Below, in pieces: positions 1 to 7,167 of a stretch of 11,351 bases of DNA; within the stretch, counting starts at the first letter, position 1, and each line of letters begins with the position of its first letter. The notes beneath the pieces are model-generated. The model made no database searches. It saw only the letters and a list, made by a program, of their open reading frames with translations, and had not been told where the DNA came from. The translations under genes were made by a program, and so were the position numbers. This DNA comes from SMWD01 sp964629475 (GTDB lineage Bacteria > Pseudomonadota > Gammaproteobacteria > Steroidobacterales > GCA-2729495): contig CAZVQW010000040.1 in NCBI GenBank assembly GCA_964629475.1, forward strand, positions 1-11,351, in the 5' to 3' direction.

Positions 1-4
1 AAAG

Positions 5-54
5 TGTAAAGCATGTCTCCGGTACGATCTGTAAACCATGTGACCGGTACAGAC
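5..54. repeat. Two tandem 25-bp direct repeats at left edge
   Basis: Positions 5-29 and 30-54 are adjacent 25-nt copies that agree at 19 of 25 positions. Both share the start TGTAAA, then CATGT, then CCGGTAC. The repeats stop 11 nt before the 3' end of the tRNA-Asp gene. From memory, iterated units of the type TGTAAA-CATGT-CCGGT occur near the ends of some IS481-like transposons; that attribution is uncertain because no transposase is in the window. More copies may lie to the left. Confidence 0.6.
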
Positions 55-65
55 CCAGGGAGAAA

Positions 66-142
66 TGGCGGAGCGGACGGGATTCGAACCCGCGACCCCC
101 GGCGTGACAGGCCGGTATTCTAACCAGCTGAACTACCGCTCC
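66..142 (-). tRNA. tRNA-Asp (anticodon GTC)
   Basis: This is a 77-nt cloverleaf on the minus strand running from GGAGCGG (142) to an encoded CCA (66-68). The anticodon loop reads CTGTCAC, giving GTC, and the T-arm has the usual GGTTCGAATCC. It is the second gene of a Val-Asp pair downstream of hupB. No separate promoter is obvious between the two tRNAs, so they are probably cotranscribed. Confidence 0.97.
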
Positions 143-151
143 CCAGGTAAA

Positions 152-227
152 TGGTGGGTGCTGAGGGGATCGAACCCCCGACCTACGCCTTGTAAGGGCG
201 TCGCTCTCCCAGCTGAGCTAAGCACCC
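152..227 (-). tRNA. tRNA-Val (anticodon TAC)
   Basis: This is a 76-nt minus-strand cloverleaf from GGGTGCT (227) to an encoded CCA (152-154). The loop CTTACAA gives anticodon TAC. It lies 9 nt upstream of tRNA-Asp. The 117 nt separating it from hupB hold only short inverted repeats (228-234 with 254-260; 262-266 with 271-275). None of these is followed by a T-run, so readthrough from hupB is possible. Confidence 0.97.
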
Positions 228-344
228 GGCAGGGACAATCGTACCCAGCAAAACCCTGCCACCGGTCAATACCGGCGACATGGTTTGGCCTTTCAAACGC
301 CCGGGGAAACTACTGTTTCAGAGGCACCCCGGCCGAAGGACGCG

Positions 345-617
345 CTAGTTTACGGCTTCTTTCAGGGCTTTGCCAGCCTTGAAACCAGGGACATTGCTGG
401 CCTTGATCTGAATGGCTTCACCGGTCCGTGGGTTGCGCCCCGTGCGAGCAGCACGCGCCTTGACGGAAAACGTACCAAAACCAACCAACGAAACCTGGCC
501 ACCGCCTTTCAGCGTACCCGTAACGGCACCAATCAGTGCATCGACGGCGCGACCCGCGTCAGCTTTCGACAAACCAGCTTCGTCTGCGACACTATCAATC
601 AAATCACCCTTGTTCAT
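345..617 (-). CDS. hupB: Nucleoid DNA-binding protein HU-beta
   Basis: This is a 90-aa histone-like protein of exactly the usual HU length. It dimerises, bends DNA and compacts the nucleoid. Visible features are the helical N-terminus MNKGDLIDSVA, the signature GFGTFSVKARAARTGRNPRTG-like segment at residues 46-67, and Pro63 in RNP, the residue that intercalates between base pairs in HU. The start ATG at 615-617 is preceded by an AAGG Shine-Dalgarno stretch. It sits directly downstream of lon, as in Escherichia and Pseudomonas, which favours hupB over hupA. It has its own putative promoter at 709-738 and a hairpin in the leader (651-672). IHF is excluded by the sequence pattern. Confidence 0.96.
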   Translation of the reverse strand: MNKGDLIDSVADEAGLSKADAGRAVDALIGAVTGTLKGGGQVSLVGFGTFSVKARAARTGRNPRTGEAIQIKASNVPGFKAGKALKEAVN

Positions 618-650
618 GTAAAACTACCTTTTGGAAAAGTTTAAGTCCCT

Positions 651-672
651 CGTTATCGTCAATACGATAACG
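651..672 (-). promoter_or_regulatory. Inverted repeat in hupB 5' leader
   Basis: CGTTATCG (651-658) and CGATAACG (665-672) form a perfect 8-bp inverted repeat around a 6-nt loop. It lies about 34 nt upstream of the hupB start and inside the leader predicted from the 709-738 promoter. It could be an mRNA hairpin or a binding site for a dimeric regulator; the sequence alone does not decide. Confidence 0.5.
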
Positions 673-708
673 CCCCGTACAAATCAAATATGCCTCAAGC
701 ACGCGAAC

Positions 709-738
709 CTTATACCAACTGACAAAAAGCGCTGTCAA
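709..738 (-). promoter_or_regulatory. Putative sigma-70 promoter of hupB
   Basis: On the minus strand TTGACA (733-738) is a perfect -35 hexamer, followed by an 18-nt spacer and TATAAG (709-714) as the -10. The start of transcription would lie near 702, giving a leader of about 85 nt. The -35 hexamer is part of the right arm of the lon terminator hairpin (724-757), so the two signals share DNA. Confidence 0.65.
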
Positions 739-757
739 CAAAATGTTGACAGCGCTT
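724..757 (-). terminator. Rho-independent terminator after lon
   Basis: A perfect 14-bp stem (727-740 with 744-757) closes on a 3-nt loop and is followed on the minus strand by a run of five T (724-728). It begins 13 nt beyond the lon stop codon. On the plus strand the T tail is poor, so it should act mainly on lon transcripts. Confidence 0.88.
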
Positions 758-769
758 CATTGTCAGAAT

Positions 770-3184
770 CTAGTGTGCCCGAACGGTTTTCGACGCGCTA
801 CCGGTTTTTTTCTGTGCCTTTTCCTTGGCTATTTCCGGATCGTCATCTTTGGGTACTGGCATGTGCTGCAAGGCCAGCTCCAGAACCTCGTCTATCCATC
901 TTACCGGAATAATATTCAGCTTATCTTTGATATTCTTTGGAATTTCCGCCAGATCTTTTTCATTTTCATGCGGGATAATTGCTGTTGTAATACCGCCGCG
1001 ATGAGCCGCGAGCAGTTTTTCCTTGAGCCCGCCGATCGGCAGCACCTCGCCACGCAGAGTTATTTCCCCGGTCATGGCAACGTCTGAGCGCACCGGAATC
1101 CCCGTCAGGGACGACACCAGCGCCGTACACATGCCGACACCTGCACTCGGCCCATCCTTCGGTGTTGCGCCTTCCGGCAAATGGAAGTGCAAATCATAGT
1201 TCTGGTAAAAATCTTCTTTAATTCCAAGAACTTCTGCTCGACTTCTGATCACGGTCGTGGCTGCCTGAATCGATTCAAGCATGACATCGCCGAGTTGGCC
1301 GGTATGAATATGCTTACCCTTGCCCGGTACAACCGTCGCCTCGATAGTCAGCAACTCACCGCCGACTTCGGTCCAGGCCAGACCGGTTACCTGCCCGACC
1401 TGGTCTTTCTCTTCCGCGCGCCCGTATCGATGCCGCCGTACACCGAGGTACTTCTCCAGGCTCTTTGGCACAACGTGGATCTGTTTGTCGCGTGGTTTGA
1501 GAAGCAGGCTTTTAACGACCTTGCGACAAATTTTTGCAATCTCGCGCTCGAGATTGCGCACACCGGATTCACGTGTGTAGTAACGAATAATGTCGCGAAT
1601 CGCCGTATCGGAAATAGCAAGTTCTTTGTCGTTCAAGCCATTCGCTTTCAATTGCTTCTTCAACAGATAGTTACGCGCAATATTAAGCTTCTCGTCTTCG
1701 GTATAACCGGGAATACGAATCACTTCCATGCGATCCAGCAACGGCGGCGGAATATTCAGTGTGTTCGCCGTGCAAACAAACATGACATCGGATACGTCGA
1801 AATCGACTTCGAGATAGTGGTCAGCGAATGTCGTATTCTGCTCCGGATCGAGGACCTCGAGCATCGCTGACGACGGATCGCCGCGAAAATCCATCGACAT
1901 CTTGTCCACTTCGTCAAACAGGAACAACGGATTACGCACACCGACCTTGCCCAGGTTTTGCACGACCTTACCCGGCATTGAACCGATGTAAGTGCGGCGA
2001 TGACCGCGAATTTCGGCTTCGTCACGCACCCCGCCAAGCGACATTCTGACGAACTTGCGATTGGTCGCCCGGGCAATGCTCTGTCCGATCGATGTCTTGC
2101 CAACACCCGGAGGGCCAACGAGGCAGAGGATCGGGCCTTTGAGCTTCTTGACACGCTGCTGAACCGCCAGGTACTCAAGGATGCGCTCCTTGACCTTCTC
2201 GAGGCCATAATGGTCCTCTTCGAGGATCTTCTCGGCCTTGCCCAGATCACGATAGATTTTCGAGCGTTTTTTCCACGGCACCTTAACGAGCCAATCGATG
2301 TAATTGCGTACGACGGCCGCTTCGGCCGACATCGGCGACATCAACTTGAGCTTGTTGAGTTCGGATGTAGCCTTTTCGTGCGCCTCGGTGCTCATACCCG
2401 AATCGGCGATCTTCTTCTCGAGATCGGAAATCTCATTCGGCGCATCTTCCATATCGCCGAGTTCTTTCTGAATCGCCTTCATCTGCTCGTTGAGGTAATA
2501 CTCTCGCTGGCTCTTCTCCATTTGCTGCTTGACGCGTCCGCGAATGCGCTTTTCGATCTGCAACATGTCAATCTCAGAGTCGATCAGACCCATGACATGC
2601 TCGAGCCGCTCGCGTACGCCTTCAATGGCCAGAACCTTTTGTTTTTCATCCAGCTTGAGCGCCATATGTGCGGCGATGGTATCGGCCAGCCGCCCGGGCT
2701 GATCGATACCGGATAATGACGTCAGGATCTCGGGCGGAACTTTCTTGTTCAGCTTGACGTAGTTCTCGAACTGGGAAATCACCGAGCGCTTGAGAACATC
2801 GACTTCCCGCGACTCAGCCTCCGGACCTTCCTCGACCAGGCGAATATCAGCCGAAAAGTATTCATCTGCATACGGCTGTACCAGTGCGGCGCGAGCACCG
2901 CCTTCGACCAGGACCTTGACGGTGCCATCCGGCAATTTCAACAACTGCAGAATCGTCGCCAGCGTGCCCAGTTCGTATATGTCCTCGAGTGTCGGCTCGT
3001 CGACATCAGCCTGTTTCTGGGCGACGAGCAGGATCTGCTTATCCGAATTCATCGCCTCGTCCAGCGCCACAATGGACTTCTCCCTGCCAACGAACAGCGG
3101 AATCACCATGTGCGGATAAACAACGACATCCCGCAGCGGCAGAATCGGCACGCGGCTATGCAGCTGTTGACCTTGCTCGGACAT
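770..3184 (-). CDS. lon: ATP-dependent serine protease Lon
   Basis: This is an 804-aa LonA-type protease with a full domain set. An N-terminal substrate-binding region (about 10-205) is followed by a coiled-coil-rich linker, then the AAA+ module with Walker A GPPGVGKTS (357-365) and Walker B FLFDE (421-425). The C-terminal protease domain has catalytic Ser680 in PKDGPSAG and a Lys at 721 or 723 in GGLKEK; the 43-residue spacing seen in E. coli points to Lys723. It degrades misfolded and short-lived regulatory proteins in the cytoplasm. I chose ATG at 3184 because GGAG lies 6 nt upstream; an in-frame TTG at 3196 overlaps that Shine-Dalgarno. A sigma-32-type promoter (3313-3341) precedes it and an intrinsic terminator follows, so lon can be its own heat-shock unit. 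Confidence 0.98.
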   Translation of the reverse strand: MSEQGQQLHSRVPILPLRDVVVYPHMVIPLFVGREKSIVALDEAMNSDKQILLVAQKQADVDEPTLEDIYELGTLATILQLLKLPDGTVKVLVEGGARAALVQPYADEYFSADIRLVEEGPEAESREVDVLKRSVISQFENYVKLNKKVPPEILTSLSGIDQPGRLADTIAAHMALKLDEKQKVLAIEGVRERLEHVMGLIDSEIDMLQIEKRIRGRVKQQMEKSQREYYLNEQMKAIQKELGDMEDAPNEISDLEKKIADSGMSTEAHEKATSELNKLKLMSPMSAEAAVVRNYIDWLVKVPWKKRSKIYRDLGKAEKILEEDHYGLEKVKERILEYLAVQQRVKKLKGPILCLVGPPGVGKTSIGQSIARATNRKFVRMSLGGVRDEAEIRGHRRTYIGSMPGKVVQNLGKVGVRNPLFLFDEVDKMSMDFRGDPSSAMLEVLDPEQNTTFADHYLEVDFDVSDVMFVCTANTLNIPPPLLDRMEVIRIPGYTEDEKLNIARNYLLKKQLKANGLNDKELAISDTAIRDIIRYYTRESGVRNLEREIAKICRKVVKSLLLKPRDKQIHVVPKSLEKYLGVRRHRYGRAEEKDQVGQVTGLAWTEVGGELLTIEATVVPGKGKHIHTGQLGDVMLESIQAATTVIRSRAEVLGIKEDFYQNYDLHFHLPEGATPKDGPSAGVGMCTALVSSLTGIPVRSDVAMTGEITLRGEVLPIGGLKEKLLAAHRGGITTAIIPHENEKDLAEIPKNIKDKLNIIPVRWIDEVLELALQHMPVPKDDDPEIAKEKAQKKTGSASKTVRAH

Positions 3185-3312
3185 ATAACTCTCCAAAATT
3201 TATGAATGCGCAATCGGGCTGAATATGACACGCTGCCTCATGTGCTGCGCAACAACAACGCAGAACATCGGTTTCTTGCTGCCCATCGCCCTTTAATACA
3301 GGTTCCCTACCT

Positions 3313-3341
3313 ATATGGGGGCGGTGGGCGAGTTCCTCAAG
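3313..3341 (-). promoter_or_regulatory. Sigma-32 heat-shock promoter of lon
   Basis: On the minus strand CTTGAG (3336-3341) is followed by a 15-nt spacer and CCCCATAT (3313-3320). The E. coli RpoH consensus is CTTGAA, about 13-15 nt, then CCCCATnT, so only one -35 base differs. The predicted start near 3305 gives a lon leader of roughly 120 nt. The site lies in the clpX-lon gap, where lon heat-shock control is expected. Confidence 0.85.
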
Positions 3342-3360
3342 TGCCCGCCGACAAGTCGGA

Positions 3361-4680
3361 TCAGGGCCCGTCCGACCCCGTGGACAACTGCTCCTCATCG
3401 ATCGTCACGAGCGGTGTCGTATCGTCGGATTCGTGGATAATGTATGGCATGGTCTCACCCGTAACGACCGCCTCATCCACCACGACCTTCCTGGCATTTG
3501 CCATCGACGGCAACTCATACATCGTTTCCAGCAAGATACTCTCGAGAATCGTCCGCAGGCCACGCGCACCCGTTTTACGCTGCATGGCACGATTAGCAAT
3601 GGCTCGCAGGGCATCCTCGCGGAATTCGAGCTCGGCACCTTCCATCTCGAATAAGCGCTGATATTGCTTGGTCAGCGCGTTGCGCGGCTCGACGAGGATC
3701 GTCACGAGCGCGTCTTCATCAAGTTCATCGAGCGTCGCCACGACCGGCAAGCGACCGACGAACTCCGGAATCAAACCGTATTTGATCAGATCCTCCGGCT
3801 CGACATCGTGTAACAACTCGCCGATGTTCGGTGTTTCTTCCTTGGTCTTGACTTCGGCCACGAAGCCGATGCCGCCATGCTCGGAACGGTCGCGAATAAT
3901 TTTATCCAGGCCGGCGAACGCTCCGCCGCAGACAAACAGGATATTGGCCGTATCGACCTGCAGGAATTCCTGCTGCGGATGCTTGCGCCCGCCCTGTGGC
4001 GGTACCGAGGCGATCGTGCCTTCAATCAGTTTCAACAATGCCTGCTGCACGCCTTCGCCGGACACGTCACGCGTGATTGATGGATTGTCCGATTTGCGGG
4101 AAATCTTGTCGATCTCGTCGATATAGACGATACCGGTCTGCGCCTTCTCGACGTCATAATCGCATTTCTGCAACAGCTTCTGAATGATATTCTCGACATC
4201 TTCACCGACGTAACCTGCTTCGGTCAGTGTCGTTGCGTCGGCGATCGTGAACGGTACATTCAACAGCCTGGCGAGTGTTTCGGCGAGGAGTGTTTTGCCG
4301 CAGCCCGTCGGCCCAATTAACAGGATGTTGCTCTTCGCCAGTTCGATCTCATCCTTGCTGTGATCTTCACCACGGCTGCCGAGTCGCTTGTAATGATTGT
4401 AGACTGCGACGGCCAGAACCTTTTTCGCTTCCGACTGACCGATGACGTACTCATCGAGTATCGCGTTGATTTCCTTTGGTGTCGGCAGCTTCGAATCGCT
4501 TTGCTCGGAACGGTCCTCGAGTTCCTCGCGAATAATGTCATTACATAATTCGACACATTCATCGCAAATGAACACCGATGGCCCGGCGATCAGCTTGCGC
4601 ACCTCGTGCTGGCTCTTACCACAGAAAGAGCAATACAGGAGTTTCCCGTCTTCGTTTCTGCCCCGTGTTTCGTCCGACAT
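3361..4680 (-). CDS. clpX: ClpX, AAA+ unfoldase of the ClpXP protease
   Basis: This is a 439-aa protein, close to the family norm. The N-terminal zinc-binding domain has Cys17, Cys20, Cys39 and Cys42. The AAA+ core carries Walker A GPTGCGKT (123-130), the GYVG pore loop (156-159), Walker B IVYIDEID (184-191), the RKH loop (232-234), the IGF loop that docks on ClpP (271-273) and sensor-2 GARGLR (371-376). It unfolds tagged substrates and threads them into ClpP. ATG at 4680 is preferred because GAGG lies 6 nt upstream; the in-frame TTG at 4692 falls in that Shine-Dalgarno. It lies 204 nt downstream of clpP with a possible promoter of its own. Nothing is missing from the active sites. Confidence 0.98.
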   Translation of the reverse strand: MSDETRGRNEDGKLLYCSFCGKSQHEVRKLIAGPSVFICDECVELCNDIIREELEDRSEQSDSKLPTPKEINAILDEYVIGQSEAKKVLAVAVYNHYKRLGSRGEDHSKDEIELAKSNILLIGPTGCGKTLLAETLARLLNVPFTIADATTLTEAGYVGEDVENIIQKLLQKCDYDVEKAQTGIVYIDEIDKISRKSDNPSITRDVSGEGVQQALLKLIEGTIASVPPQGGRKHPQQEFLQVDTANILFVCGGAFAGLDKIIRDRSEHGGIGFVAEVKTKEETPNIGELLHDVEPEDLIKYGLIPEFVGRLPVVATLDELDEDALVTILVEPRNALTKQYQRLFEMEGAELEFREDALRAIANRAMQRKTGARGLRTILESILLETMYELPSMANARKVVVDEAVVTGETMPYIIHESDDTTPLVTIDEEQLSTGSDGP

Positions 4681-4709
4681 GTACTGCCTCAACCCGTTTA
4701 AATTCAGTC

Positions 4710-4733
4710 ACTGTCCACAAATAGCAGGACAGT
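4710..4733 (-). promoter_or_regulatory. Inverted repeat in clpX leader
   Basis: ACTGTCC (4710-4716) and GGACAGT (4727-4733) form a 7-bp inverted repeat with a 10-nt centre. If the 4741-4770 promoter is real, the repeat starts at about +1, where an operator or a 5'-end mRNA hairpin would sit. No regulator can be named. Confidence 0.4.
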
Positions 4734-4740
4734 CATCTCG

Positions 4741-4770
4741 TATATAGCACGCAACGAACCGCACGTGCAA
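4741..4770 (-). promoter_or_regulatory. Putative sigma-70 promoter of clpX
   Basis: On the minus strand TTGCAC (4765-4770) is followed by an 18-nt spacer and TATATA (4741-4746), each matching four or five of six consensus bases. It lies in the 204-nt clpP-clpX gap, which is unusually long for a purely cotranscribed pair. The predicted start is near 4734. Confidence 0.45.
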
Positions 4771-4884
4771 AGCGATGCGGCCCAATTTGCCGACTTGCGT
4801 CACGTTTTAGCGCCACCATCCGCCACTCGACCGATTCTCCTCACCAGATCGATCGGGCGCCCATATTCTGTCAAATCGTGCCGC

Positions 4885-5511
4885 TCAATCCTTTGAATTA
4901 TCATCCTGAACCGGCTTGCTGCGCTGCGTTAAGACCGTATCGATGAGCCCATATTCCACGGCAACTTCACCGCTCATGAAATTATCGCGGTCCGTGTCCT
5001 TGGCAATCTGTTCCAGCGGCTTGCCCGTGTGGCTCGCCAGGATCTGGTTCAGCCGATCACGGGTCTGCAATACTTCTTTCGCATGGATATCAATATCCGA
5101 TGCCTGGCCCTGAAAACCGGCGATCGGCTGGTGAATCATCATCCGTGAATGCGGCAGGCAGAATCTCTTCCCGTGTGCGCCACCCGCCAATAACACGGCA
5201 CCCATGCTCGCGGCCTGACCGATGCAAATGGTGCTGACGTCCGGGCTGATGAATTGCATCGAATCGTAGATTGCCAGGCCGGCACTGACGGAACCACCGG
5301 GTGAATTGATATACAAATGAATATCCTTATCGGCATTCTCCGACTCGAGAAACAGTAACTGCGCGACGATGAGATTCGCCATATTGTCCTCGACCTGGCC
5401 GACGGCGAAGACGACTCGTTCTTTGAGCAGCCGCGAAAATATATCGTACGAACGTTCACCTCGCGCCGTCTGTTCGACAACCATCGGCACGAGAGTCTGT
5501 TGGATATCCAT
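4885..5511 (-). CDS. clpP: ClpP, serine peptidase of ClpXP/ClpAP
   Basis: This is a 208-aa caseinolytic protease subunit that forms the two-ring tetradecamer of ClpXP and ClpAP. The triad is Ser102 (GQAASMGA), His127 (MMIHQP) and Asp176 (DTDRDNF), with the E. coli spacings of 25 and 74 residues. The oxyanion motif NSPGGSVSAG is at 69-78. I prefer the ATG at 5511: GGTGA lies about 9 nt upstream and the protein then begins MDIQQTLVPM. An in-frame ATG at 5520 (211 aa) is possible, but its Shine-Dalgarno would touch the start codon. The leader after tig is only about 40 nt and follows a terminator-like hairpin (5537-5571). Confidence 0.97.
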   Translation of the reverse strand: MDIQQTLVPMVVEQTARGERSYDIFSRLLKERVVFAVGQVEDNMANLIVAQLLFLESENADKDIHLYINSPGGSVSAGLAIYDSMQFISPDVSTICIGQAASMGAVLLAGGAHGKRFCLPHSRMMIHQPIAGFQGQASDIDIHAKEVLQTRDRLNQILASHTGKPLEQIAKDTDRDNFMSGEVAVEYGLIDTVLTQRSKPVQDDNSKD

Positions 5512-5536
5512 GCTATGCATTCACCAGTTAAATATT

Positions 5537-5571
5537 AAAAAAGAATTCAATGACTAACCATTGCTCAATTC
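5537..5571 (-). terminator. Weak terminator/attenuator overlapping the tig stop
   Basis: On the minus strand GAATT (5567-5571) pairs with AATTC (5543-5547) and CAATG (5559-5563) pairs with CATTG (5548-5552), with a 3-nt bulge and a 6-nt loop. Six T (5537-5542) follow at once. The tig stop codon (5554-5556) lies in the loop. The stem is AT-rich, so partial termination is more likely than complete. This could set the tig to clpP ratio. Confidence 0.45.
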
Positions 5572-6864
5572 AGCGAAGCGTTTCGGCGTCACTGTCAGCC
5601 TGGCCTTTGACACGAGCAAGTCAATGACCTGCTCCTCCAGCACCATGTTCTCGACCTGCTCAAGCAATTGCGGGTTCTGAAAATAAAGTTTCTTGTACTG
5701 CTCCGGCTCATTGTACGGCGCACAGATCTCATCGACCTTGTCCTTGACACCGTCGCGGTCTGCCTCGAGATTGTTTTCCTCGATCACTGCGCCAACCAGC
5801 AGGCTAAGTCGGACGCGCCGTTCAGCGGGTTCCGTATAGGCATTGAGCGGCGGCACGCGCGGATCATCGGCGTCAGCATCCTTGATGCCGAGATTGCGCA
5901 TCGCCTCCTCCCGCAAGGAACCGGATTCACGCTGAACGAGCGCGGACGGAATATTGATCGGGTTGGCGTCGAGCAGTTGCTCCATGATCTGCCGTTTGAC
6001 ATCAGACTGGATCATTGCAACGGCTTCGCGCTCCATATTCTTGCGTACATCGGCCCGAAATGTTTCCAGATCGCCGCTGTCGACGCCGTATCCCTTGATG
6101 AACTCCGCATCGAGATCCGGCAGTTCCTGCTCGGCGACTTCCTTGACGATGACCGTGAACGAAGCTTTCTTGCCGGCCAGTTCCTCCGCCTGATAATCCT
6201 TCTTGAACTTCACAGTGAAGGTTTTCTCGTCACCGGCGGACAGGCCGGTGAGATTTTTCTCAAAATCCTCCAGCATCTGGCCCTGGCCAATGACGATCGG
6301 TACGTCCTGACCGGCGCCACCTTCAATCGGCTCACCCTTGATCTTGCCCTCGAAATCAACGGTGACCCGATCACCGTCAGCGGCCTTGCGCTCGACCGGA
6401 CTCCACGTCGCGCGCTGTTTGCGCAGCGTCTCGATCATCTCGTCTATATCGGGTTCACCAATCTCTGCTTCAGCACGGTCGACGGCAAATCCATCGATGC
6501 CATCCAGCTTGAATTCCGGATAAACCTCGAAAGTCGCCGAAAAGGCATAATCGTCGCCGTTCTCAGCCGATCCCTGCTCAAGCGTCGGCAGCGCAGCTGG
6601 CCGCAGCTTTTCCTGATCAAGTGCAGCGGTATAACTGGACTGAATCATCTCATTCAACACTTCCTGGCGCACCTCGGCGCCATAATGCTGACGAACGACC
6701 TTCGGTGGCACCTTGCCGGGCCGAAATCCTTTCAGCTTGGCCTTGCGACCGACCGACAGCAGCCGCACGTCGACCTCTTTTTCAATACGTACGGCCGGGA
6801 TTGTCACCGTCATACGTCTTTCCAGCCCTTCCAAGGCTTCTACTGATACCTGCAAATCCGTCAT
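5554..6864 (-). CDS. tig: Trigger factor, ribosome-associated chaperone and prolyl isomerase
   Basis: This is a 436-aa trigger factor of typical length (E. coli 432). It binds ribosomal protein L23 at the exit tunnel and shields nascent chains. The N-terminal ribosome-binding domain has the GFRPGKVP signature at 46-53. An FKBP-type prolyl isomerase domain spans about 164-243, from DGDRVTVDFEGKI to the TVIVKEV strand, and the C-terminal helical chaperone arms run from about 250 to 430. The start ATG has GAG four nt upstream. It lies 61 nt downstream of tRNA-Leu with no terminator between, so part of its transcription may come from the tRNA promoter. clpP follows after a hairpin that overlaps its stop codon. 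Confidence 0.97.
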   Translation of the reverse strand: MTDLQVSVEALEGLERRMTVTIPAVRIEKEVDVRLLSVGRKAKLKGFRPGKVPPKVVRQHYGAEVRQEVLNEMIQSSYTAALDQEKLRPAALPTLEQGSAENGDDYAFSATFEVYPEFKLDGIDGFAVDRAEAEIGEPDIDEMIETLRKQRATWSPVERKAADGDRVTVDFEGKIKGEPIEGGAGQDVPIVIGQGQMLEDFEKNLTGLSAGDEKTFTVKFKKDYQAEELAGKKASFTVIVKEVAEQELPDLDAEFIKGYGVDSGDLETFRADVRKNMEREAVAMIQSDVKRQIMEQLLDANPINIPSALVQRESGSLREEAMRNLGIKDADADDPRVPPLNAYTEPAERRVRLSLLVGAVIEENNLEADRDGVKDKVDEICAPYNEPEQYKKLYFQNPQLLEQVENMVLEEQVIDLLVSKARLTVTPKRFAELSNG

Positions 6865-6925
6865 TTTCTCAATTTTCCATCGTCAATACTGTCCGCCCGG
6901 TGACACGTCCGGCCGATCCGAGACC

Positions 6926-7010
<85 letters not shown>

Positions 7011-7055
7011 CGCTGTCTGCATCAATGGCCGCGAAAGATTTCGCGCTCCGGGCGC

Positions 7056-7061
7056 ATTATA
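7056..7061 (-). promoter_or_regulatory. -10 element of the tRNA-Leu (and tig) promoter
   Basis: The minus strand has a perfect TATAAT followed by a GC-rich discriminator (GCGCCC), typical of stable-RNA promoters under stringent control. No good -35 is seen 16-18 nt upstream. The start would be near 7049, and the short leader contains a 7-bp hairpin (7030-7036 with 7039-7045). Confidence 0.6.
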
Positions 7062-7167
7062 GAGAACCTGCTCCATTACGGATATGCGTTCTGCGGATTA
7101 TCCTTATTGCTGCTACCACACAACTCGGCTGAGAATGAAAGATTAACCCTCAATCGGAGATCCCATA

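Noticed and set aside
301..332. Inverted pair CCGGGG/CCCCGG (301-306, 327-332) after hupB as its terminator.
   Set aside because: The pairing leaves a 7-nt bulge and is not followed by T residues on the minus strand.
3347..3362. Short inverted repeat just after the clpX stop as a terminator.
   Set aside because: The stem is only 4-5 bp and no T-run follows.
5668..6846. A 392-codon plus-strand frame antisense to tig, and similar long frames opposite lon and clpX.
   Set aside because: These are shadows of the codon usage of well-identified genes on the other strand.
655..6889. The 11-mer GTATTGACGAT occurs on the minus strand in both the hupB leader (655-665) and the tig leader (6879-6889).
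   Set aside because: Repeats of this length are expected by chance many times in an 11-kb window, and no longer context is shared.
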